From JAEULH01 sp963805915 (GTDB taxonomy: Bacteria > Pseudomonadota > Alphaproteobacteria > Rhodospirillales > Defluviicoccaceae), in NCBI GenBank assembly GCA_963805915.1, contig CAWDWD010000023.1:193879-257878 (forward strand): a DNA stretch of 64,000 bases, in the 5' to 3' direction. The notes beneath the pieces were generated by a model. It worked only from the letters and a program-made list of their open reading frames with translations, searched no databases and was not told the DNA's origin. Positions 46,901 to 56,661 of this stretch are shown in pieces; positions within the stretch are counted from its first letter, which is position 1, and each line of letters opens with the position of its first letter. Made by a program: the position numbers and the translations under genes.

Positions 46901-47828
46901 GATCGGCGCCATGGTCGGGGTCCAGCCGTTCGGCGGCCAAGGGCTGTCGGGAACCGGGCCGAAGGCCGGCGGGCCGATGTACCTGCGCCGCTTCGCCGCG
47001 TACCGGCCCGCCGGCGACCCGGCTCAACCGGCGCCGACGGCGGGCGACGACCCGCGCCGGGGCGAAGCCGCCTCGGCCATTAGCTTCAGCCGGGCCAATC
47101 TGCATGCGGTCTTGGCGGCGGCCGCCGACGGCGGGCGGAAATGGGCGGGACTGGCCGCCGAAGAGCGCGCCGGCATACTTGAGCGTGTCGCCGATCGGTT
47201 CGAGGCGGAGGATGACCACGATTCAGGCGCGCGCGCGGGCCGATACCTGCGCTTCCACGCAGCCCAGGTACGCGCCGACTTCGCGGCGCCGCTGACGTTG
47301 CCGGGGCCGACCGGGGAGCGCAACGAGTTGCACTACCAGCCGCGCGGTGTCATCGCGTGTCTGAGCCTCGGCGAGGCAGGCGATCCGGTTGCCTTTACGG
47401 CGCAAATCGCCGCCGCTCTGGCGGTCGGCAACAGCATCATCGCCTGGCATCCGGACCACGCAACCGCCGCGGCCGCCATCGCCCGTTTCCATGGCGAAGG
47501 GGTGCCAAAGGCGGCGCTGGCACTGCTCGCACCGGGAACCGACGCGCGCCTCGATGATCTGCTTGCGGCGCCAGGTCTCGGCGGTGTCGCCTTCGCCGGG
47601 CCCGGCGCCCTCGCGAGCTGGATCAACTGTCGCCTGGCCGCCCGCGACGGCGCGATCGTGCCGTTGATCGTCTTCGCCGATGCCCCGGCGGACACTCTTG
47701 GGACAGGAGCGCCACCCGCGGGCTGCGCGCACTACCTGGGCCGCTTCGTCCATGAACGCAGCCTGTGCGTCGACACGACCGCGGCGGGGGGCAATGCCTC
47801 TTTGTTGTCCCTCGGCGAGGAGATCTGA
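43917..47828 (+). CDS. putA: Bifunctional proline dehydrogenase / L-glutamate-gamma-semialdehyde dehydrogenase PutA
   Basis: PutA oxidises proline to glutamate in two steps, passing intermediate between active sites. In the 1303 residues, the FAD barrel spans about 150-480 (LMVRLVKGAYWDAEIKRAQ, STDVSYLACAQKLL, FATHNAHSIAAV, RRLLENGANSSFV), the aldehyde dehydrogenase domain about 560-1040 (SPWNFPLAIFTGQV, FTGSTDVALHI, catalytic Cys in QSAGQRCSALRV) and a C-terminal ALDH-superfamily domain ends in TTAAGGNASLLSL. There is no N-terminal ribbon-helix-helix DNA-binding domain, so it is an enzyme only, not the repressor type. Confidence 0.96.
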   Translation: MTFVFSVPESDPGPSRAAVREHLRRDEAACVHALLDRLDIAHEGRRRIEARARHLVEAVRAERFGKGGLDAFLHEYGLSSQEGVLLMCIAEALLRVPDDPTQERLIRDKMSAADWDRHLGRSKSVFVNASTWALMLTGRLVRLHDTVGQSPGAAMRRLVARLGEPVVREAVNQAMRIMGRQFVMGRDIKRALDRAKPLESRGYRYSYDMLGEAARTMADAERFFAAYREAIAAIGAAAKRKDVVSGPGISVKLSALHPRYEVAQAGRVMAELLPRIKALAIDAAAADIALTIDAEEADRLDLSLDVIAALAEDRALMEWNGLGVVVQTYQKSAPYVIDWLAETARRGRRRLMVRLVKGAYWDAEIKRAQELGLPGYPVFTRKASTDVSYLACAQKLLAAPDAFYPQFATHNAHSIAAVLEFAGNRRDFEFQRLHGMGESLYEQLIEKDAVGVACRIYAPVGEHEELLAYLVRRLLENGANSSFVNRIQDDRLPIDEIIADPVAHVRGLAFVPHPRIAEPRAMFLPERLNSRGIDLADRSRLAALASAMEAAKAKEWTAGPVIGGVEEGGANGRSVASPADTDRVVGRVADATLEHVEAAVGVAANAAARWAATAVEERAACLDRAADRLEYEMPALMALCVEEAGKTIADAVAEVREAVDFCRYYAARARADLSKPLALPVASNGTRGVAMVGGGVFACISPWNFPLAIFTGQVSAALVAGNAVVAKPAEQTPLIAAQAVRLLHAAGIPADVLHLLPGDGESVGAPLVADPRITGVAFTGSTDVALHINRALARRQGPLAPLIAETGGQNAMIVDSTALPEQVSRDVIASAFQSAGQRCSALRVLFIQEDIAEHMLAMLAGAMDELVVDDPALLSTDVGPAIDEAARDMLEGHIKRMQNEARVLKRARLGPNTGRGMFFAPALVEIDRLARLQREVFGPVLHVVRYRADRLGEVIAAINDTGYGLTLGVQTRIDQTWQDIFNRIHVGNTYVNRNQIGAMVGVQPFGGQGLSGTGPKAGGPMYLRRFAAYRPAGDPAQPAPTAGDDPRRGEAASAISFSRANLHAVLAAAADGGRKWAGLAAEERAGILERVADRFEAEDDHDSGARAGRYLRFHAAQVRADFAAPLTLPGPTGERNELHYQPRGVIACLSLGEAGDPVAFTAQIAAALAVGNSIIAWHPDHATAAAAIARFHGEGVPKAALALLAPGTDARLDDLLAAPGLGGVAFAGPGALASWINCRLAARDGAIVPLIVFADAPADTLGTGAPPAGCAHYLGRFVHERSLCVDTTAAGGNASLLSLGEEI

Positions 47829-48128
47829 GGCCCGGTTCTATCTGCTCTCGGGTCCATCTGCTTAGGCCTGCTTATGCTCGGCCGCGGAACCGTGTTATGA
47901 TGGCGCTGCATGGTTGTAGCGAGGGTATGGCGAGGTCGACGTCATACGGATTCACTTTTTTCGGTCCGAAACGGTGTATACTTTAAGTTCAATAGCTTGC
48001 GGAAAATTACATAGGTCATTCTGACCTATAATATGGGTCAGAATGACCTATTCCGGCTGGAAGCGGGATGCCTTGGCGCCGCTCTCGCAAAAAATTCTCC
48101 CACTACTCGCGGTTGAGATTGGCGCACT
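47829..48128. other. Convergent gap between putA and ybbP
   Basis: About 300 nt at the meeting point of two convergent genes. The stretch 47945-48055 is markedly AT-rich for this genome and holds the inverted repeat listed below. Short ORFs are present but none has a recognisable product. Confidence 0.5.
48011..48051. repeat. Perfect 16-bp inverted repeat in the putA/ybbP gap
   Basis: ATAGGTCATTCTGACC (48011-48026) and its exact complement (48036-48051) flank a 9-nt AT-rich centre that reads TATAAT at 48027-48032. Each arm is itself a palindrome, GGTCA-N3-TGACC. It could be a bidirectional terminator between convergent genes or a double operator around a -10 box; no T-run follows the stem and I see no matching -35. 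Confidence 0.7.
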
Positions 48129-50655
48129 TCAGTCGTTGCGAAGGTACGGGGCCGCCTTGCGCGCGAGAATGCGCCAGGTTCCGGCGAAGCCGATGACGAG
48201 GGTGAGGGCAACGCAGAGCGTCACCGTCGCGGCGACGATGTCCCAGCGAATCGCCCAGGCGAAGCCCATGACCAGCACGCTCACCGCCCAGCCGATGGCG
48301 ATGCCCAGCGCGGCGGCGATGGCGGCGGTGGTCAGGCCGAGAACGCCGTACTCGATCAGGTAGGTTCCGGCGATCCGTGCCCGGGTGGCGCCAAGCACCT
48401 TGAAGACCACGGCCTCGAAGGTCCGCCGGCGCCGATCGGCGGCGACCGCACCAGCCAGCACCAGCGCCCCGGCGACAAGAGTGACCGCGGCCGCCGCGCG
48501 CACTCCCCAGGCGATCCGGTCGAGCAGGCCGTTGACCGCCGCCAACGCTTCGCGCGTCCGGATCGCGGTAACGTTGGCGAAGCGGTCGATGACGGCTTTC
48601 TCCAGCGCGGCTTCCGCGCTTTCGGGCGCGTAGACCGCGGCGATGTAGCTATGCGGCGCGCCGGCCAGGGTCGCCGGCGACAGGATCATGGCGAAGTCGA
48701 ACGGGACGGCGCGCCAGTCGATCTCGCGCAATGAGGCGATCTTGGCCTCGAACTCGCGGCCGAGGACGTTAAGGGTCAGGCTGTCGCCGATGCCGACGCA
48801 GAAACCGCGCGCGAGACCGGCATCGAGAGAGAGCAGCGGCGGCCCGTCGTAGTCCCTCGGCCACCAGGCGCCGGCAACGATGTCGGCATCGACGGGCGCG
48901 GCGTCGGCATAGGTCAGTGCCCGATCGCCGTGAATCGCCCAGGCGGAGTCGCTGGCGACCTGCGCGGTCTCGACCGGAACGCCGGCGATCGCGACGATCC
49001 GCCCGCGCAACGACGGCACCCGTTTGCTCTCGCCTGCTCCGGGCACGGCGGCGATCGTGGCGTCGAAGGCCTCGGCCTGGGCGTCCTGAATGTCGATGAA
49101 AAAGAACGCCGGCACGCTCAAAGGCAGCCGCTCGCCGATCTGCGCGCGCAGGTTGCTGTCGATCAGGGCGACGGCGACCAGCACCGTCAACCCGGCGCCA
49201 AGCGACATGACCACGCTCGGGGTCGGCGCGCCCGGCCGGTGCAGGCCGGAGATGGCCATGCGGACGCTCGCCGCGCGCGGCCGCGGCAGCCGCGCCGCCA
49301 GCGCCATCAGCGCGCTCGCCGCGGCGCGGAGCAGCGCCAGGGTGAGGATCGCGCCGGCGACGAACCACGCCGCGAAACCGGGAACCAGCGCAGTCGCTAT
49401 GGTCAGGCCGCACAACGCCACGGCGCAAAGCGCGGTCGCCGCGATGTAGCTCCGACGCGGCCAGCCTGTCGGTGCGTCGATGACCTGGCGGAACAGACCG
49501 CTCGCCGGAACCTCGCGGGCGAGGCCCAGCGGCCACAAGGCAAAGCTCAACGCGGTCAGCAGCCCCATGCCCGCCGCGGCGATGAGCGGTTGAGGATAAA
49601 GCGCCACCTGAAGGCGGAACGGGAGTTGGGCCTCGATCAGGTGGAACAGCCCAAGTGGCACGACAGCACCCATGATGAGACCGATGGCGACGCCGGCGGC
49701 GGCAAGGAGCAGGACCTGGAGCAGGTAGACCTCGACGATCATCGCGCCCGGCGCGCCGAGGCACTTCAGCGTGGCGATGGTCTCGCCCTTGCCGGCGAGG
49801 TAGTGACGCACGGCATTGGCGACGCCCAGGCCGCCGACCAGCAGCGCCGCGAGGCCGGCGAAGGTCAGGAACATGCCGAGCCGCTCGACAAACCGCTGCA
49901 CCCCCGGCGCCGCCTCCGAAGTGTCGCGGATCCGCCACCCGGCGGTTGGGAATGCCTCCTTCACGGCCGCCGTCCACGCGGCGACGGTGGTACCCGTGGG
50001 CAGCATGACGCGAATATTGTGCCGGTAGAGGCTGCCCGGCTGGACCAGCCCCGTCTCGGAGACGGCGGACGCCGCGATCATCAGCCGCGGGCCGAAGCTG
50101 ATGACGTTGGCGACCCGGTCCGGCTCGCGGGTGATAACGCCGCGGATCTGCAGGCTCGCGCCGCCGACGCTCACGGTATCGCCGACGTCTGCACCGAGCC
50201 TGGTCAGCAGGCCCGGCTCGGCGAGCGCGCCCCATCGGCCGTCGCGGTTCGCCAGAGCCTCGCCGAGGGATAGCGCCGGGTCCACGGCCACTTCGCCGAC
50301 AAGCGGGTAGGCGGCGTCCACCGCCTTGAGTTCAACCAGCGCGCGGGTATCGCCCGCGCGCGCCATGGCGCGCATCTCGATGCGTCTCGGAGATGGCGGC
50401 GGCATGTTCGCGCATCCACGCCGCTTCGCCGGGGCTCGGCGAGCGCTGGGACAGTTGTATCTCAATGTCGCCGCCAAGCAGCGCTCGGGCGTCGCTCTTG
50501 AGGCCGGAGACCACCGCCTGGCTGACGGTGCCGACGGCGGCAATGGCGGCGACGCCTAAGGCCAAGCTGGCGAGAAAGACGCGGAAACCGGACAACCCGG
50601 CGCGAAGCTCGACCAGCGCCAATCGCCAGGCGAGGCTGAGCCGGCCGGCGGTCAT
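48129..50655 (-). pseudogene. ybbP: YbbP-like FtsX-family ABC permease, frameshifted near 50383
   Basis: The gene starts at 50655 with LSLAWRLALVELRAGLSGFRVFLASLALGVAAIAAVG (first helix) and overlaps ybbA by ATGA. After ISET, near residue 91, the frame is lost; the next frame continues IEMRAMARAGDTRALVELKAVD to the stop at 48129. One surplus base around 50382-50385 explains it. The remaining part has the duplicated FtsX layout, with helix sets near FLTFAGLAALLVGGLGVANAV and LVAGALVLAGAVAADRRRRTF. Joined length is about 840 residues, right for YbbP. In other bacteria YbbA-YbbP neighbour tesA, as here; substrate unknown. Confidence 0.88.
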
Positions 50656-51410
50656 CGCGATGCGCCGACAGCGCTGAGTGGCGCAATTCCGCGATCGGCG
50701 GCGATCCGGCCATCCTTGAGCTCGATCGTACGTTCGCAGCGCGCGGCCAACGCTGCGTCGTGGGTGATCAGCAGCAACGTCGTCCGGCGGCGGCGGTGCA
50801 GGTCGAACAGCAGCTCGATCACCGAAGCCCCGGTGGCGCCATCGAGATTGCCGGTCGGCTCGTCGGCGAGCAGCAACGCCGGTTCGGTGACAAAGGCGCG
50901 GGCGAGCGCGACACGTTGCTGCTCGCCGCCGGAGAGCTGCGCCGGATAATGTGTCAGCCGCTGGCCAAGGCCGACCGCGTCGAGAAGCGCGCTGGCGCGC
51001 GCCGGGGCATCTTGAGCGCCGCCGCCCAAATCAAGCGGAAGGGCGACGTTCTCGAGCGCGGTCATGGTCGGGATCAGGTGAAAGTTCTGGAAAACAACGC
51101 CGACCCGGCTGCCGCGAAAGGCCGCCAGCCGGTCCTCGTCGAGGCCCGCGAAATCCTGGCCGGCGACGATGACTTCGCCGCTCGTCGCCCGCTCGAGCCC
51201 GGCGATGATCATCAGCAGGCTGGTCTTGCCGGAGCCCGACGGGCCGACCAGGCCGACCGCCTCGCCCGCGCGCACGCTAAGATCGATCCCGCGCAGGATA
51301 TTGACCTCACCGGCCGCGCTACCCAACGTTAGACGGACATCACGAAGCGCAATGGCCGGCGCTATGGCTGGCGCGGGAGCGGCGGGCGGCGGAACCGATG
51401 ACACAAACAC
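50652..51410 (-). CDS. ybbA: ABC transporter ATP-binding protein YbbA
   Basis: The ATPase partner of YbbP. Motifs are GPSGSGKTS (Walker A), FQNFHLIPTMTALENV (Q-loop), LSGGEQQR (signature) and ALLLADEPTGNLD (Walker B). The frame is open to 51446, but GTG 51410 is preferred because AAGGA lies 4 nt upstream and it avoids overlap with divergent tesA. The first 25 or so residues are Ala/Pro-rich and unlikely to matter. Confidence 0.88.
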   Translation of the reverse strand: MFVSSVPPPAAPAPAIAPAIALRDVRLTLGSAAGEVNILRGIDLSVRAGEAVGLVGPSGSGKTSLLMIIAGLERATSGEVIVAGQDFAGLDEDRLAAFRGSRVGVVFQNFHLIPTMTALENVALPLDLGGGAQDAPARASALLDAVGLGQRLTHYPAQLSGGEQQRVALARAFVTEPALLLADEPTGNLDGATGASVIELLFDLHRRRRTTLLLITHDAALAARCERTIELKDGRIAADRGIAPLSAVGASR

Positions 51411-51422
51411 GAAGTCCTTACT

Positions 51423-52208
51423 TTGCTGAGCCGGGCGCCTGCCCACGACGGCCCCCGCGGGCTCGGCGCCACCTCATCGCGATATGGCCCAAAGCATCGG
51501 AGTTTCAACGCCGCGCGGCGTGCCGGCCGCGGCCTGTTGGCGTTGCTGGCATTCGTGTTGGGGGTCCTGGGAGCGATGGTGGACGTGGGTAAGGCGGGCG
51601 CCGCCGATGCGGCCGAACCGCTCCGGCTGATGGTTCTGGGCGACAGCCTGACGGCCGGCTATGGGCTGGCGCGTACCGACAGCTTTCCCGCACGACTCGA
51701 ACAGGCCCTGCGCGAGGAGGGGTACGACGTAACCGTCATCAATGCCGGGGTGTCGGGCGATACGACGGCGGCCGCTCGTGCGCGCCTGCCGTGGGTTCTG
51801 GGCAAAGGCGCTACTGGCCTGCCGGACGCAGTGATGGTCGAGCTCGGCGCCAACGACGGTCTTCGCGGTCTCGATCCAGAGGCGGCTTACGCCAACCTCG
51901 ACGCCATCTTGAGCGAGCTGCGGGCGAGGGGGCTGCCGGTCCTGCTCACCGGCATGAAGGCGCCGCCGAACCTGGGCGCCGAGTACGGCCGCGACTTCGA
52001 GGCGGTCTTCACCAGGCTCGCCGAGAAGCACGACCTTGCCTTTTATCCATTCTTCCTTGAAGGGGTGGCGGCGGTTCCCGCGCTCAACCAGGCCGATGGC
52101 ATCCATCCGAACCGCGCCGGGGTCAATGAGATTGTCCGCCGCATCCTGCCCGCGACCATCGCGTTCCTCGACACCGTCCGCCGGGAAAACACGGCTCTCG
52201 CCCGGTAA
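51423..52208 (+). CDS. tesA: TesA-type GDSL esterase/thioesterase (arylesterase)
   Basis: An SGNH hydrolase that cleaves acyl esters or acyl-CoA in the periplasm. The mature part shows VLGDSLTAGYGL (block I, nucleophile Ser), NAGVSGDTTAAA (block II Gly), ELGANDGLRG (block III Asn) and DGIHPNRAG (block V Asp-His). A basic RRAGR stretch and a hydrophobic run before ADAAEPLRL form the signal peptide. TTG 51423 is the likely start because the basic stretch must be included; no ATG is available upstream of it. Divergent from ybbA with 12 nt between the starts. Confidence 0.88.
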   Translation: MLSRAPAHDGPRGLGATSSRYGPKHRSFNAARRAGRGLLALLAFVLGVLGAMVDVGKAGAADAAEPLRLMVLGDSLTAGYGLARTDSFPARLEQALREEGYDVTVINAGVSGDTTAAARARLPWVLGKGATGLPDAVMVELGANDGLRGLDPEAAYANLDAILSELRARGLPVLLTGMKAPPNLGAEYGRDFEAVFTRLAEKHDLAFYPFFLEGVAAVPALNQADGIHPNRAGVNEIVRRILPATIAFLDTVRRENTALAR

Positions 52209-52228
52209 GCCGGCGGCCGATCCGAGCG

Positions 52229-52813
52229 TCAGGCAATATCCATGAACGGCAGACTGGGAGCGCTCGAAGGACTGGCGGACGAACGCGCTCGCTTGGCCGG
52301 CGCCGCTTTCGGCGCTGGCTTCGCCTCGGGCGCTGCCACGGGTTGGGCCGCGGCCTTCGGAGTCGTGGCCGCCGGCGTGGCGGCGGGCCTTGCCTTGGGC
52401 TCGGGCTCGGGCGCCAGAGCGGGTGCCGCAGCTGGTGGCGGGACCTCCGCCACCGGCCGTGGGTTCGTCTCGGGCCTTGGCTTCGTCTCGGGGCGCGGCG
52501 CCACTGCTTCCGGATGCCACGGGTCGGTCGCCATCCGGTAGGGCCACAGCGGGCAACTCACCGCGGTGCACTGGCGAACCTCGTCGGTCTTGCCGCCGCA
52601 GCAGTCGACGCAGCGCCTGCGCATCGCCTGCAGCAACGGCTTGCCGCGATGACCGAGGGCGCGCAGATCGTCGGTCGTCAGCCGCCGCGGATCAACGCCG
52701 ACCTCGGTGCCGTCGGAGCCTCTTTCCAGCCCGGTTGGCGCCTTGGTCTTTTTGCGCGACTTGCGGCGAGGCGGCGAAGGCCGCGCCGCCGTCGGGCGTT
52801 TGCCCTCGCTCAC
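52229..52813 (-). CDS. Small cysteine-motif protein with Pro/Ala-rich tail
   Basis: The 194-residue protein has a basic N-terminus (SPPRRKSRKKTK), then a compact conserved-looking unit with MRRRCVDCCGGKTDEVRQC and CPLWPYRMATDPW (about 64-100), and a long Pro/Ala/Glu-rich tail of low complexity ending in basic residues. The unit has six cysteines (CxxCC, C, C) and would suit a zinc site. I recognise this CxxCC-GG-EVRxC-CPLWPYR motif as recurrent in alphaproteobacteria and some phage-linked proteins but know of no function. GTG 52813 overlaps the peroxiredoxin stop (GTGA), so it is co-translated with it. Confidence 0.65.
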   Translation of the reverse strand: MSEGKRPTAARPSPPRRKSRKKTKAPTGLERGSDGTEVGVDPRRLTTDDLRALGHRGKPLLQAMRRRCVDCCGGKTDEVRQCTAVSCPLWPYRMATDPWHPEAVAPRPETKPRPETNPRPVAEVPPPAAAPALAPEPEPKARPAATPAATTPKAAAQPVAAPEAKPAPKAAPAKRARSSASPSSAPSLPFMDIA

Positions 52814-53352
52814 GCGGCTTTGCTGCCGGCTTGCGACTTCAGGTAGTTGAGCATGGTGTCGGCGTCGGAAACCTCGTACGGATCCGTTGGGCAGTTATCA
52901 CCGTAATCGGGTTCCGCGAACATCTTTTCGATCTTGCCGTCGACGACATACATCGAATAGCGCCAGCTGCGCATGCCAAAACCGAGGTTCGACTTGTCGA
53001 CCAGCATGCCCATTTTGCGCGTGAACTCTGCGTTGCCATCGGGCAGCAGGAAGACGTTCTTGACGCCCTGCGCCTTGCCCCACTGAAACATCACGAACGC
53101 ATCGTTGACCGACAGGCAGACAACGCTATCGACGCCGAGCGACTTCATCTCGTCAAAAACGGCTTCGTAGCGCGGCAGGTGATTGCTCGAGCACGTCGGG
53201 GTGAAGGCGCCGGGCAGCGAAAACACAACAACCCTCTTGCCCTTAAAGATGTCGTCGGAGGTTAGGTCCTTCCATTCGAACGGGTTCGGACCACCGAGCG
53301 CGTCATTGCGCACACGGGTCTTGAAGGTAGCGTTGGGCACATGTTGTCGCAT
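52810..53352 (-). CDS. Peroxiredoxin (Prx5/type-II-like)
   Basis: A thiol peroxidase that reduces hydrogen peroxide and organic peroxides. The 180 residues include FSLPGAFTPTCSSNHLPRY near 45 with the peroxidatic Cys in the PxxxTxxC motif, LSVNDAFVMFQWGK near 80 and FGMRSWRYSMYVVDGKIEKMF near 125. This matches the atypical 2-Cys Prx5 group; a second Cys in GDNCPTDPYEVSDAD near 154 could be resolving. An AGGAGAA motif precedes the ATG at 53352. Confidence 0.92.
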   Translation of the reverse strand: MRQHVPNATFKTRVRNDALGGPNPFEWKDLTSDDIFKGKRVVVFSLPGAFTPTCSSNHLPRYEAVFDEMKSLGVDSVVCLSVNDAFVMFQWGKAQGVKNVFLLPDGNAEFTRKMGMLVDKSNLGFGMRSWRYSMYVVDGKIEKMFAEPDYGDNCPTDPYEVSDADTMLNYLKSQAGSKAA

Positions 53353-53463
53353 GAGGGGTTCTCCTTTAGTGGTGGAAACCAGATGCGGTTGCGCCGCGAA
53401 CGCCTCATGGGACGCGATCGCGGCGCGGGAACCAGCAAATCGTCAGCCAAAACGTGGGCCCCT

Positions 53464-53494
53464 CGGCCGGCTTAATCAACCACTAAGCCGGCCG
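53464..53494. terminator. Hairpin between the small membrane protein and peroxiredoxin genes
   Basis: GGCCGGCTTA (53465-53474) pairs perfectly with TAAGCCGGCC (53484-53493) plus one more C-G pair outside, around a 9-nt loop. It lies downstream of the 53540-53728 gene and upstream of the peroxiredoxin gene, both on the minus strand. No T-run, so terminator function is tentative. Confidence 0.45.
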
Positions 53495-53539
53495 CGCAAA
53501 GCGACGCTCCGCGCGGCCTTCCGAAACCCCGCGAACCGG

Positions 53540-53728
53540 CTAGCCGATGCGGGCGCCGCCCATGCCGGTGAAAACCCCGAAGGCCTGGAGCAGCCACAAA
53601 ATGACGGCGATGACGACGACAACGTTGAGAATCGTCTTGATCTTGTTGTCCATCGGGATGTAGCGATTGGCGAGCCACAGCAGCACGCCGACGATGATGA
53701 GAATAATGACAACCTGAATAATGGGCAT
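53540..53728 (-). CDS. Thivi_2564-family two-helix membrane protein
   Basis: A 62-residue protein with two hydrophobic helices (about 3-20 and 31-52) joined by NRYIPMDNKIKTILN. The pattern IPMDxKIKxILNVVVVIxVxLWLL is that of small membrane proteins found across proteobacteria, of unknown function. A start at 53728 is followed at once by the first helix; it stands alone between hairpin and PepSY gene. Confidence 0.8.
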   Translation of the reverse strand: MPIIQVVIILIIVGVLLWLANRYIPMDNKIKTILNVVVVIAVILWLLQAFGVFTGMGGARIG

Positions 53729-53799
53729 GGCCTTAACGTTCCTCCGTTTGGCGTCCGGGCCGCGTCCCCGGACCGCGGAATTTATGCTCTCTCGTGGTG

Positions 53800-54324
53800 T
53801 TACTCGACCTTGCCGACCTTGCCGACATGGCCGTCGGCGCCGACCTTGACTTCCTGCGTTGTGCCGTCGGCCTTGGCGACCTTGACTTCGTAGCCGACGG
53901 TGTCGCCCTCACGGTCGATCTCGGCTTCGGCCGCCTTGCCGCCCACCCGCTGCTCTGCGATGCCGATGGCCTGGGCGAGCGTCGTCTTCGCCGAGTTCAC
54001 GGCCTCGGGCTTCAGCCTGGTGAAGTACTTCTCGATGGTCTCGTTTTCGGTCTCGCGGACCTGGCCGGTATTGGCGTCGAGCTTGTACTTCTGCAGCTTG
54101 TCGGCACCGAGAATGCTGATCTCGTACATCGCGACGCCGTCTTCGACATCGAACTCGGCGTCGATGGCCTTGCCGCCGCCTTGCTGTTCGGCGGTGTTAA
54201 TGGCTTGGGTCAGCGAGAGCTTGGCCTCGCTTAGGGCCTTGTAATCGACGGACTCGGCGAGCGCCGGGCGTCCCGCGGTAAAAAGGAGCAGGGCACCGAG
54301 CGCGATCCCTAACGTCTTCAACAT
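53800..54324 (-). CDS. Secreted PepSY-domain protein (two repeats)
   Basis: The 174-residue precursor has a signal peptide (LGIALGALLLFTAGRPALAES, cut near 23) and two PepSY repeats: LSLTQAINTAEQQGGGKAIDAEFD with YEISILGADKLQKYKLDANTG, then TLAQAIGIAEQRVGGKAAEAEID with YEVKVAKADGTTQEVKVGADG. PepSY modules bind or inhibit peptidases or sense metal; here the role is unknown. It is likely periplasmic. Confidence 0.88.
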   Translation of the reverse strand: MLKTLGIALGALLLFTAGRPALAESVDYKALSEAKLSLTQAINTAEQQGGGKAIDAEFDVEDGVAMYEISILGADKLQKYKLDANTGQVRETENETIEKYFTRLKPEAVNSAKTTLAQAIGIAEQRVGGKAAEAEIDREGDTVGYEVKVAKADGTTQEVKVGADGHVGKVGKVE

Positions 54325-54693
54325 GTTTGGTCATCCTTGGTAGTGAGCGAATTGCTTAGATCGCGATTACGATACGCTGGCCGGCTCGCCACCACCTTAT
54401 CGTGTGTTACAGGCTGTCGTTCCGCCGCAGCGGAATTGGGAAACGGCATGCCGGCGGTGTGGTCGCCTGGAGCTTGCGCGCGCTCGGCCAAGCGCCATGT
54501 CAATTGATGTCTCGTAACTCCGGCGCGGTCCAGGTTATAACCGGGCTCGAAAGCGAGACTTTTCGGCGGGCCGGGCCGGAGGAAACGGTTGCGTGTGCGC
54601 CTCGCCGCACGCGCTACGATCTGTCACCGTCCGTGTGGCAAGGTTCACGCAAGCCTATTCATAACCGAAGTCTACGTCAGGAGTTGCAGCCCC
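54325..54693. other. Divergent gap between the PepSY gene and typA
   Basis: About 370 nt from which both flanking genes are read outward, so it must hold two promoters. I see no strong -35/-10 pair and no convincing small gene; ORFs in it lack any recognisable product. Confidence 0.4.
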
Positions 54694-56517
<1,824 letters not shown>

Positions 56518-56524
56518 GACTTGT

Positions 56525-56661
56525 TCATGAACTATCGCTGCGGACGGGTGGCTGGGGGCTGATGGTGTAGTTCCAGTCGCCGTGGAATTCGTGGCGCTGA
56601 ATGTTGATGGCGTCCATCTCGGCATTAGTGACTTTGACGCCCGCCGGGTAGCTGTTGGGAT
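56525..56661 (-). pseudogene. C-terminal remnant of an ISAzo13-family transposase
   Basis: Read on the minus strand, 137 nt give PAGVKVTNAEMDAIN and HEFHGDWNYTI to a TGA at 56525-56527. This resembles the C-terminus of ISAzo13-type (Rhodopirellula-type) DDE transposases from memory of that family. Everything upstream of it is replaced by the IS6 element at 56662. Confidence 0.6.

Noticed and set aside
42095..47219. Long minus-strand ORFs opposite putP and putA (602 and 571 codons)
   Set aside because: They lie fully antisense to well-supported genes and show no motif or ribosome-binding site.
47929..47986. Short ORF in the putA/ybbP gap (19 codons)
   Set aside because: No ribosome-binding site, no family, and it ends in AT-rich palindromic DNA.
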